Shown: positions 1 to 4,924 of the stretch, piece by piece
How positions within the stretch are numbered: position 1 is the first letter of the stretch
Layout: each line of letters opens with the position of its first letter
DNA from: Actinomycetes bacterium
Lineage (GTDB): Bacteria; Actinomycetota; CALGFH01
Reading direction: 5' to 3'
DNA length: 7,293 bases
NCBI GenBank assembly: GCA_030152105.1
Contig: JASLIH010000360.1
Span: 1 to 7,293 of the forward strand
The notes under the pieces: generated by a model
Database searches by the model: none
The model's input: the letters and a program-made list of their open reading frames with translations, nothing else
Told to the model about the DNA's origin: nothing
Program-made: the position numbers and the translations under genes

Positions 1-162
1 ACGCTGGTGCCGACGACTGTGGCCGGGCACCCGTACTGGCGGATCGAGGACCCGGCCGCCCGACGTCAGCAGCGCACCCACTTCTTCAAGAACGTCGGCC
101 TGTTCGGCGGGGCGCTGCTGGTGCTCAGCGAGCGCCCGAAGCGTCGTCGAGGAAGGGGATGA
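1..162 (+). CDS. DoxX-family membrane protein, C-terminal fragment
   Basis: The reading frame is open from the left edge and stops with TGA at 160-162, showing the last 53 residues. The visible part carries features typical of DoxX C-termini: HPYWRIEDPAARR, then HFFKNVGLFGG, then a short hydrophobic stretch (ALLVL). The end is a basic cytoplasmic-type tail, SERPKRRRGRG. DoxX proteins are small four-helix integral membrane proteins; some are subunits of thiosulfate:quinone oxidoreductase, and mycobacterial members take part in redox-stress complexes. The visible part would be the loop before the last helix and that helix. The tail overlaps the convergent hydrolase gene by 38 bases (125-162). 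The family call rests on the conserved C-terminal motif only. The specific role cannot be told because the N-terminus and upstream neighbours are outside the window. Confidence 0.8.
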   Translation, partial: TLVPTTVAGHPYWRIEDPAARRQQRTHFFKNVGLFGGALLVLSERPKRRRGRG

Positions 163-916
163 CCGCGGCACCGAGCGCGGGGACGACGTTGATGTCGTAG
201 TGGGTCACGCCGGGCAGGACGGCAAGGCGGTGCCGGGTCACGCCGGAGCCGTCCCAGCCGGCGTCGCGCAGGCCGCCGCCGAGCAGGTTGAAGAACTCGA
301 CCGCGTGCGAGGGCGGCAGGCCGTCGGCGTCGCCGACCACCAGCATGGTCGGCACCCTCAGGCCGGGGATCTCGGCCGACCAGTCGTAGTCGAGCTTGAT
401 GGCCTCGGTGATCTGGCCCACCAGCACGGGCCAGTCCTCGACCCGGGGCGCGACCTGCTTGTAGGCCTCGTACAGCGGGGTCGCCATCATCTGGGCGGCG
501 GTCTCGGGGCCCATCGCGTCCATCCCGGCGGTCATCTCCGGGTGCCAGCCCCGGCGCTTGAACACGGTCGACACCAGCACCAGGCGCTCGACCACGTCGG
601 GGTGCTGGAGCGCGGTCCGCAGGGCGACGCCCCCGCCGAGGGAGAAGCCCATGACCGCGGCCCGCTCGAGCCCGAGCTCGCCGACCAGGGCGGCGATGTC
701 GTCGGCCATCGACTCGAAGCGCATCGGCCGGTCGGCGGCCGGCGAGCGGCCATGCGACTGGAGGTCGACCCCGACGACCCGCCGCCCGGCGGCCAGGAGC
801 TCGATGTTGGGGCCGAACATCTCCAGCGACCCGAAGCCGCCGTGGAGCAGGATCAGCGGCTCGCCCTCACCGAAGACCTCGTACCCGAGCTCGATCCCGT
901 TGACCTTGGCGATCAT
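125..916 (-). CDS. Alpha/beta hydrolase
   Basis: This encodes a 263-residue alpha/beta-hydrolase-fold enzyme, the usual length for a single-domain member. The oxyanion-hole motif HGGF is at residues 25-28 and the strand-4 signature VDLQSHGRS is around 50-58. The nucleophile elbow GFSLGG places the nucleophile at Ser92. The acid is probably Asp198 (or Asp196) in VVGDADGL, and the catalytic His is His239 in PGVTHYDI, so the triad is complete. A cap region lies between about 120 and 180. The cytoplasmic fold fits an esterase, lactonase or C-C hydrolase, but nothing visible gives the substrate. I chose ATG at 914-916 because GGAG lies five bases upstream. GTG at 920-922, which overlaps the upstream TGA as GTGA, is a close alternative adding two residues. 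The gene is coupled to the DUF1992 gene and overlaps the DoxX tail at its 3' end. Confidence 0.9.
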   Translation of the reverse strand: MIAKVNGIELGYEVFGEGEPLILLHGGFGSLEMFGPNIELLAAGRRVVGVDLQSHGRSPAADRPMRFESMADDIAALVGELGLERAAVMGFSLGGGVALRTALQHPDVVERLVLVSTVFKRRGWHPEMTAGMDAMGPETAAQMMATPLYEAYKQVAPRVEDWPVLVGQITEAIKLDYDWSAEIPGLRVPTMLVVGDADGLPPSHAVEFFNLLGGGLRDAGWDGSGVTRHRLAVLPGVTHYDINVVPALGAAVIPFLDDASGAR

Positions 917-918
917 GG

Positions 919-1335
919 TCACTCCACTCCCCCCGGGGCGGCCCGCCGCTCGTGCCAGGCACCGACCACCCGCTCGACGTCGAACGGCATCAGGTTGAGG
1001 GGCGGGCCGGAGGCCGCCTTCCGGTTCCCCTCGACGATCTTGGCGTTGATGTCGGCCACGATCCGCCGCACCTCGGCCTCGGAGCCGGCCCGCGCGGCGG
1101 TCTCGAGCGCCTCCTCCGCCTCCTTGCGCAGGGCCATCGTCGGCGGCAGGTAGGAGAAGTGCTCGCGCCGCAGCTTCCGCTTGACCCACCACAGCTCGTC
1201 ATGGGGCTCGTCGAGGTCGTCGATCGGCTTGCCGGCGCCGGGCAGGTGGTCGAACTCGCCCCGCTCCGTCGCGGCACGGATCTGGCGTTCGACCCAGGTC
1301 TCGAACCCGATCCCGGGCGGCTTGCGGTCGGTCAT
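919..1335 (-). CDS. DUF1992 (DnaJC28 conserved domain) protein
   Basis: This 138-residue protein consists almost entirely of one DUF1992 domain (PF09350), named after the human DnaJ homologue DNAJC28. The family signature is clear: an N-terminal helix ending in WVERQIRAATERGEFDHLPG, then GKPI (residues 35-38), an acidic turn DDLDEP, and a helix rich in basic and aromatic residues (WWVKRKLRREH). A long charged helical region follows to about residue 105. The C-terminal element NLMPFDVERVV is also a family feature. There is no J domain, signal peptide or membrane segment, so it is cytoplasmic. No biochemical function is established for the bacterial members. The start is ATG at 1333-1335, with a -10-like box directly before it. 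It is followed by a hydrolase gene with overlapping stop and start, so the two probably form one operon. Confidence 0.88.
   Translation of the reverse strand: MTDRKPPGIGFETWVERQIRAATERGEFDHLPGAGKPIDDLDEPHDELWWVKRKLRREHFSYLPPTMALRKEAEEALETAARAGSEAEVRRIVADINAKIVEGNRKAASGPPLNLMPFDVERVVGAWHERRAAPGGVE
922..925 (-). promoter_or_regulatory. Ribosome binding site and start overlap for the hydrolase
   Basis: Read on the minus strand, GGAG lies five bases before the ATG at 914-916. The same stretch holds GTGA, in which a possible GTG start (920-922) overlaps the TGA stop (919-921) of the upstream DUF1992 gene. The site is inside the end of the upstream gene, so ribosomes finishing that gene could re-initiate here. 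This favours co-translation of the pair. Confidence 0.55.
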
Positions 1336-1341
1336 CGTCCA

Positions 1342-1347
1342 AGTCTA
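1342..1347 (-). promoter_or_regulatory. Putative -10 box of a leaderless promoter (DUF1992 gene)
   Basis: On the minus strand TAGACT fits the actinobacterial -10 pattern TANNNT and ends six bases before the ATG at 1335. This would place the transcription start on or next to the A of ATG, giving a leaderless mRNA. No good -35 hexamer is visible (only GTGGGG at 17-base spacing), and no strong Shine-Dalgarno sequence precedes the start beyond a GGA. Confidence 0.35.
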
Positions 1348-1355
1348 CAAAGCCT

Positions 1356-1379
1356 CGCCGCGGCCCCCACTGAGCGGCG
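1356..1379 (-). terminator. Terminator-like hairpin after the CDF transporter gene
   Basis: Just after the transporter stop on the minus strand, CGCCGC and GCGGCG form a perfect six-base-pair GC stem around a 12-base loop, followed by AGGCTTTG, a weak T-rich tail. The position between two same-strand genes, just upstream of the next gene's -10-like box, supports a terminator. The lack of a full T-run keeps the call tentative. Confidence 0.4.
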
Positions 1380-1382
1380 CTG

Positions 1383-2336
1383 TCACCGGGCGGGATCGGC
1401 GACGGCGGGAAGCTCGGGCTCGAGATAGATGATGCGGGCGGTCGCCACCACCGCGCGCACGTCCGCCTGGGCCTGGTCGATCACCCTGGCCGCGTCGTCC
1501 GCCGACAGGTTCGGGTCCAGCTCGACCCTGGCCGCCACCAGCAGCTCCTCGGGCCCCAGGTGCATGGTCCGGAGCTGGATCAGCCGGGCCACCCCCGGGG
1601 TCGACGCGATCGCGTGCCGGACCGCCTCCTGCTCCTGGGGCGAGGCCGCCTCCCCGAGCAGGAGGCTGTACATCTCGACCCCGAGCACGATCGCGACCGC
1701 GGCCAGCAGGCCGCCGATGGCCAGGGTGCCGAGGGCGTCATAGAGCCCGTCGCCAGTGATGGCGGACAGCCCCACCCCCAGGAGGGCGAAGCCGAGGCCG
1801 ACCTCGGCGGCGGTGTCCTCGAGCAGCACGACCGCCAGCTCGGGCTGCTTGGTGGTCCGGATGAACGACCACCAGCTCTGCTGGCCCCGCATGGGGCTGG
1901 CCTCCCGGACCGCCGTGCGCAGCGAGAGCGCTTCCAGCACCAGCGCCACGACCAGGATGACCAGGGCGACCGCGGGCGACTCCAGCTCGTGGGGATGGCG
2001 CAGCTTCTGGTAGCCCTCGTAGAACGAGAACAGCGATCCCAGGGTGAACAGCACGACCGCCACCAGGAAGGCGGCGAAGTAGCGGACACGCCCGTGGCCG
2101 AACGGATGGTTCGAGTCGGGCTCCCGCCGGGCCACCCGGCCGCCGAACAGCAGCATGGCCTGGTTCCCCGAGTCGGCGACCGAGTGGAACGCCTCGGCCA
2201 GCATCGAGGACGCGCCGGTGACCAGGAAGCCGGCGAACTTGGCCACGGCGATGCCCAGGTTGGCCAGGAGCGCGGCCACCACCGCGGTCCTGCCGTGCCC
2301 CTTGCCCGAGTCGGCCGTGGGCGACGCATCCGCCAT
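1383..2336 (-). CDS. Cation diffusion facilitator, ZnT9/SLC30A9-like
   Basis: This 317-residue inner-membrane metal-ion antiporter has about six predicted helices (roughly 17-39, 44-66, 86-106, 120-139, 167-193 and 200-225) and a C-terminal cytoplasmic domain of about 90 residues. Helix 2 carries the metal-site pair His51 and Asp55 in AEAFHSVADSGNQ, followed by the loop HPFGHGRVRYF. Helix 5 reads AVVLLEDTAAEVGLG. By alignment to the usual HxxxD the Asp is Asp174, but the His position is Val170. This LLEDTAA pattern, with the later ITGDGLYDALGTL, is as I recall typical of the ZnT9/SLC30A9 branch. The substrate is likely zinc or another divalent cation, but the altered second site makes specificity uncertain. 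The ATG at 2334-2336 follows AAGGAG with six-base spacing. The gene is divergent from the lipoprotein gene and ends at a terminator-like hairpin. Confidence 0.9.
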   Translation of the reverse strand: MADASPTADSGKGHGRTAVVAALLANLGIAVAKFAGFLVTGASSMLAEAFHSVADSGNQAMLLFGGRVARREPDSNHPFGHGRVRYFAAFLVAVVLFTLGSLFSFYEGYQKLRHPHELESPAVALVILVVALVLEALSLRTAVREASPMRGQQSWWSFIRTTKQPELAVVLLEDTAAEVGLGFALLGVGLSAITGDGLYDALGTLAIGGLLAAVAIVLGVEMYSLLLGEAASPQEQEAVRHAIASTPGVARLIQLRTMHLGPEELLVAARVELDPNLSADDAARVIDQAQADVRAVVATARIIYLEPELPAVADPAR

Positions 2337-2342
2337 CTGACG

Positions 2343-2348
2343 CTCCTT
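2343..2348 (-). promoter_or_regulatory. Strong ribosome binding site of the CDF transporter
   Basis: Read on the minus strand, AAGGAG lies six bases before the ATG at 2334-2336. It is a near-perfect Shine-Dalgarno sequence and fixes the start of the transporter. This contrasts with the apparently leaderless starts elsewhere in the window. Confidence 0.8.
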
Positions 2349-2363
2349 GTCCGGTCAAGGGCA

Positions 2364-2393
2364 ATGGTAGGCGTCAGCTGGAGGGTCCAGGAA
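2364..2393 (-). promoter_or_regulatory. Possible housekeeping-type promoter of the CDF transporter
   Basis: On the minus strand TACCAT (2364-2369) matches TANNNT and is preceded, after 18 bases, by TTCCTG (2388-2393), a weak -35. The -10 lies about 27 bases before the ATG, which leaves room for the AAGGAG ribosome site. The -35 candidate overlaps a GGAACC element on the opposite strand, so the divergent promoters may compete. Only pattern matching supports this. Confidence 0.3.
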
Positions 2394-2400
2394 CCGGCGG

Positions 2401-2426
2401 GGAACCATCGGCGGAGACCGGAGGTT
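2401..2426 (+). promoter_or_regulatory. Candidate ECF-sigma promoter (GGAAC-N18-GTT) of the lipoprotein gene
   Basis: GGAAC (2401-2405) is followed by exactly 18 bases and GTT (2424-2426). This is the architecture of promoters read by SigH of mycobacteria and SigR of Streptomyces, which respond to thiol-oxidative stress. Transcription would start near 2433 and give a leader of about 55 bases containing the AGGAGG site. A second GGAACC copy sits 11 bases upstream (2390-2395), one helical turn away. Short motifs of this type arise by chance, so this is a hypothesis. Confidence 0.35.
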
Positions 2427-2474
2427 GTCCATCTGGGCGTGCTCATGCCGTCCGGTGGGACCCGCCAACATCCC

Positions 2475-2480
2475 AGGAGG
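2475..2480 (+). promoter_or_regulatory. Consensus ribosome binding site of the lipoprotein gene
   Basis: AGGAGG, the full Shine-Dalgarno consensus, lies seven bases before the ATG at 2488-2490. This places the start there rather than at in-frame codons further upstream, and gives a protein beginning with a proper lipoprotein signal peptide. Confidence 0.85.
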
Positions 2481-2487
2481 CTTCGCC

Positions 2488-2997
2488 ATGAGGAAGGTGT
2501 TCGCCAGCGCGGCACTCCTCGCCGCCCTCACCCTCGCCCTGACGGGCTGCGGTGGCGGCGGCGACGAGGGATCGGGGACCGCGGCGACCGCGGCCCCGAC
2601 AACCACGGCGGCCCAGGAGGCCAGCGGCGCCACCGTCGCCGTGGCCAACAGCAAGCTCGGCGACATCCTGGTCGACGCCGACGGGCGCACCCTCTACGCC
2701 TTCACCAAGGACCAGGGCGACCAGTCGGCCTGCAGCGGCCAGTGCGCCACCAGCTGGCCCGCCCTCACCGGCACCGCGACCGCCGGCACCGGCGCCCAGG
2801 CGACCCTGCTGTCCACCGCCATGCAGACCGACGGCAACTCCCAGGTCACCTACGACGGCCGGCCCCTCTACTACTTCGCCGGCGACACCAAGCCCGGCGA
2901 CATCAACGGCCAGGGCGTCGGCAACGTCTGGTTCGTCCTCTCCGCCTCCGGCGACCTCGTCAAGGCCAAGGCGTCGGGCGGCGGCGCCTACCCCTGA
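2488..2997 (+). CDS. Secreted lipoprotein with Yx(FWY)xxD repeats
   Basis: This encodes a 169-residue exported lipoprotein of the COG4315/PF03640 family (lipoprotein with conserved Yx(FWY)xxD motif). The signal peptide is MRKVFASAALLAALTLALTG, followed by the lipidated Cys21 of a lipobox (ALTGC). A Gly/Ala/Thr-rich linker, probably spanning the cell wall, covers about residues 22-48. Two repeats follow. The first contains LVDADGRTLYAFTKD (YAFTKD at 70-75) and Cys82 and Cys86 in the SACSGQCATSWP motif. The second contains YDGRPLYYFAGD (YYFAGD at 128-133). The two cysteines are conserved in this family and could form a disulfide outside the cell. The molecular function of the family is not established. 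It stands alone after the ECF-type promoter candidate and is followed by a hairpin, so it is probably monocistronic. The family call is firm. Confidence 0.92.
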   Translation: MRKVFASAALLAALTLALTGCGGGGDEGSGTAATAAPTTTAAQEASGATVAVANSKLGDILVDADGRTLYAFTKDQGDQSACSGQCATSWPALTGTATAGTGAQATLLSTAMQTDGNSQVTYDGRPLYYFAGDTKPGDINGQGVGNVWFVLSASGDLVKAKASGGGAYP

Positions 2998-3001
2998 TCG
3001 G

Positions 3002-3031
3002 GGAGCACTCGCCGCCGGGGCTCGGTGCTCC
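3002..3031 (+). terminator. Hairpin terminator after the lipoprotein gene
   Basis: GGAGCAC (3002-3008) pairs with GTGCTCC (3025-3031), and GCC/GGC can pair inside the loop. It starts five bases after the stop codon. There is no T-tract, which is common for hairpin terminators in very GC-rich actinobacteria. The position between the lipoprotein gene and the next same-strand gene supports the call. Confidence 0.4.
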
Positions 3032-3055
3032 ACGCCCGGCGTCGGGGGGATGGCC

Positions 3056-3061
3056 TATGGT
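3056..3061 (+). promoter_or_regulatory. Putative -10 box of a leaderless promoter (MmcQ/YjbR gene)
   Basis: TATGGT matches TANNNT and ends seven bases before the ATG at 3069, so transcription could begin at or next to the start codon. No convincing -35 is seen 16-18 bases upstream. The box also contains an alternative ATG (3057-3059) preceded at six bases by GGGGGA, which offers a conventional leadered start instead. Confidence 0.3.
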
Positions 3062-3068
3062 GCCGTAC

Positions 3069-3461
3069 ATGGCCACCTGGGACGACGTGCACCGACTGGC
3101 GACAGGGCTGCCGCGGACGGTCGAGGGAGCTTCGCGAGAAGGCCGCCTGGACTGGAGCGTCCAGGGCAAGACGTTCGCCTGGGAGCGACCGCTGCGGCGG
3201 GGCGACCTCGAGGCCCTCGGGGACACCGCCCCCGAGGGGCCGATCCTGGCGGCACGGGTGCCCGATCTCGGGGCCAAGGAGGCGCTGCTGGCCGACGAGG
3301 GCGACTGGTACTTCACCACGCCCCACTTCGACGGGTATCCGGCGATCCTCACGCGTCTGGACCGGATCCCGGTCCCCGAGCTCGAGGAGCTGCTGGTCGA
3401 GGCGTGGCTGAGCCGGGCACCGAAGCGTCTTGCCGCCGACTACCTCGACGCCTCCCGCTGA
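3069..3461 (+). CDS. MmcQ/YjbR family protein
   Basis: This 130-residue cytoplasmic protein belongs to the MmcQ/YjbR family (DUF419, PF04237), which folds like the CyaY/double-wing DNA-binding group. Visible family features are the start MATWDDVHRLATGLPRTVEG, the strand GKTFAWERPLR near residues 36-46, and ILAARVPDLGAKEALLADE near 61-79. Then come WYFTTPHFDGYPAILTRLDR, a PVPELEELLVEAW helix and a C-terminal APKRLA. Members are often annotated as DNA-binding, but no specific function is established. I chose ATG at 3069 because family proteins characteristically begin MATWDDV. ATG at 3057 would add four residues (MVPY) and has a GGGGGA site six bases upstream. The gene appears to be transcribed alone and converges on the riboflavin-type fusion gene 30 bases downstream. 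Confidence 0.88.
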   Translation: MATWDDVHRLATGLPRTVEGASREGRLDWSVQGKTFAWERPLRRGDLEALGDTAPEGPILAARVPDLGAKEALLADEGDWYFTTPHFDGYPAILTRLDRIPVPELEELLVEAWLSRAPKRLAADYLDASR

Positions 3462-3464
3462 CGC

Positions 3465-3479
3465 TACCGGCCACCGGTG
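3465..3479. terminator. Small hairpin between convergent genes
   Basis: ACCGG (3466-3470) and CCGGT (3474-3478) form a five-base-pair stem with a CCA loop, extendable by a T-G pair. It lies in the 30-base gap between two converging genes and could act in both directions. The stem is short and lacks a T-tract, so this is weak. Confidence 0.2.
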
Positions 3480-3491
3480 TCTGCTGCCCGC

Positions 3492-4829
3492 TCAGCCGCG
3501 GGACCAGTCCAGGTCTCCGGCGACCACCAGGTCCGGTCCCAGCTGGTGGACCGTCTGGTTCCGCAGGCGCAGCCCGTCCCGCACGGCGCTGGCGCCCAGG
3601 TCGCCGACGGCGTCGGTCCCCTTGCCGAGCAGCAGGGGGGCGACGGCCACCACCAGCCGGTCGGCCAGCCGCTCCCGGAGCGCCGAGGTGATGATGCGCG
3701 ACCCGCCCTCGACCAGCGCGCAGCGGACGCCCAGCGACAGCAGCCGGGCCAGCCCGTCGGCCAGGTCGATGCCGTCCGCCGCCTCCCTGACGACCTCCAC
3801 CTTCACCCCGCGCTGGCGCAGCGCCGCCCGTCGGCCGGGGTCGGACCGCTCGGAGGTGAGGACAATGGTGACCGCGTCGGGACCGAACACCTGGGCGTCC
3901 GCCGGCACGCGGAGGGTGGAGTCGACCACCACCCGGATCGGCGAGGCGCCCGGCAGCATCCGCACCGTCAGCAGCGGGTCGTCGGCCAGCACGGTGCCCG
4001 CTCCGACCATCACCGCGTCGCAGGCCGCCCGGAGTGCGTGGGAGACCCGGCGCTCCTGGGTGCCGCTGATCCACTTCGAGTCGCCGGCGCTGGTCGCGAT
4101 CCGGCCGTCGAGCGTCTGGGCGTACTTGAGCACGACATAGGGCCGGCCGGCCCGGGGGCCGACCTCGCCCAGCAGCACGGTGGCGTCGAGCGCCTCCCCG
4201 TCACCGTTCGGGAAGCCGTCTCCGGTCAGCGGCTCGCCGCCCGGGGACCGGTGGCCGAGCCGCTGCGCCTTGGTCTGCACATAGCCGCGGTTGCGGAGGT
4301 GGGGCGAGGTCGGCAGCGACACCAGGCTTTCGACCAGGACGCCGTCCCGGTCGAGCGCGCTCGCCTTGGCCGGGTTGTTGGTCAGCAGGCGAGAGCTCCG
4401 GACCCCGGCCGCCTGGAGGACCTGCACGGCCTCGCGGTAGTCGCGGCTGTCGACCGGCAGGCCGAGGCGGCGGTTGGCGTCGACGGTGTCGTGGCCCTCG
4501 TCCTGCAGCATGTAGGCCTTGAGCTTCGACACCAGCCCGACGCCCCGGCCCTCATGGCCGGCGGCGTACAGCAGCACCCCCCGGCCCTCGGCGACAATCC
4601 GCCGCATGGCCTGGCGCAGCTGGGGGCCGCAGTCGCAGCGCAGCGACCCGAACGCGTCACCGGTGAGGCAGGCCGAGTGCAGGCGGACCAGGAGGTCCTG
4701 GCCGTCCCCGATCTCGCCGTAGGCGAAGAGCAGGTACACCTCGCCCGAGGCGCCCTGGAAGACCCGGAGGTCGAACTCCCCGGCCCAGGTCGGCAGGATA
4801 AGGCGGGCGACCTCCGCAGGCTGCGACAT
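3492..4829 (-). CDS. ribA: GTP cyclohydrolase II (RibA)-RibD reductase domain fusion
   Basis: This 445-residue fusion has two complete enzyme domains. Residues 1 to about 195 are GTP cyclohydrolase II, which opens GTP to the 2,5-diaminopyrimidinone ribosyl phosphate and releases formate and pyrophosphate. Zinc ligands Cys54, Cys65 and Cys67 are numbered as in E. coli RibA, and Tyr106, Asp127 and Arg129 match its Tyr105, Asp126 and Arg128. LLTNNPAK and the closing TKAQRLGH are typical. After a Gly-rich linker (about 195-228), residues 229-440 are a RibD_C (PF01872) NADPH-dependent reductase. Its motifs are LKYAQTLDGRIA (234-245), GDSKWISG (249-256), DAVMVGAGTV (271-280), DDP (283-285) and VEGG (373-376). 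There is no RibD deaminase domain. An odd point is GHEGR plus one extra residue where E. coli has RQEGR. No FMN riboswitch fits the 95-base upstream gap. It is divergent from the dehydrogenase-PTPS pair. Confidence 0.93.
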   Translation of the reverse strand: MSQPAEVARLILPTWAGEFDLRVFQGASGEVYLLFAYGEIGDGQDLLVRLHSACLTGDAFGSLRCDCGPQLRQAMRRIVAEGRGVLLYAAGHEGRGVGLVSKLKAYMLQDEGHDTVDANRRLGLPVDSRDYREAVQVLQAAGVRSSRLLTNNPAKASALDRDGVLVESLVSLPTSPHLRNRGYVQTKAQRLGHRSPGGEPLTGDGFPNGDGEALDATVLLGEVGPRAGRPYVVLKYAQTLDGRIATSAGDSKWISGTQERRVSHALRAACDAVMVGAGTVLADDPLLTVRMLPGASPIRVVVDSTLRVPADAQVFGPDAVTIVLTSERSDPGRRAALRQRGVKVEVVREAADGIDLADGLARLLSLGVRCALVEGGSRIITSALRERLADRLVVAVAPLLLGKGTDAVGDLGASAVRDGLRLRNQTVHQLGPDLVVAGDLDWSRG

Positions 4830-4838
4830 ATGCGCCGA

Positions 4839-4844
4839 ATAGTA
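4839..4844 (-). promoter_or_regulatory. Putative -10 box of the RibA-RibD fusion gene
   Basis: On the minus strand TACTAT (TANNNT) lies nine bases before the ATG at 4827-4829, so the mRNA would have a leader of only two or three bases. No Shine-Dalgarno sequence is visible before the start, which agrees with near-leaderless translation. The box is the most AT-rich spot in the 95-base divergent gap. No clear -35 is seen. Confidence 0.42.
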
Positions 4845-4913
4845 CGCGAAGAGGGGGACAGGCAGATCCGATGCTTCTTCCTGGCCGGCGGTTGGTCTGG
4901 ACGGGCGGGGGGT

Positions 4914-4919
4914 AGGTGG
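4914..4919 (+). promoter_or_regulatory. Ribosome binding site of the BchC-like dehydrogenase
   Basis: AGGTGG lies five bases before the ATG at 4925-4927 and supports that start. An in-frame GTG at 4916-4918 lies inside this site and would need the poly-G run further upstream as its binding site, so it is the less likely start. Confidence 0.55.
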
Positions 4920-4924
4920 CTGCC

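Noticed and set aside
917..1192. N-terminal extension of the hydrolase frame to 1192 (a 355-residue version)
   Set aside because: The extra residues are Arg/Gly/Ala-rich, lie wholly within the DUF1992 gene in another frame, and the hydrolase fold begins at MIAKVNGIELGYEVFG.
2425..2487. Upstream start for the lipoprotein adding 21 residues
   Set aside because: The AGGAGG site and the signal peptide both point to ATG at 2488. An N-terminal extension would bury the signal peptide, and its first codon overlaps the candidate promoter.
1560..3461. A 633-residue open frame on the plus strand covering the CDF region, the lipoprotein region and the MmcQ/YjbR gene
   Set aside because: Only its last 130 residues look like real protein. 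The rest is Arg/Pro/Gly-rich translation of other genes in the wrong frame or strand, a usual artefact at this GC content.
4830..4924. An FMN riboswitch upstream of the RibA fusion
   Set aside because: The gap is shorter than such an element and the conserved riboswitch core sequences are not seen on the minus strand.
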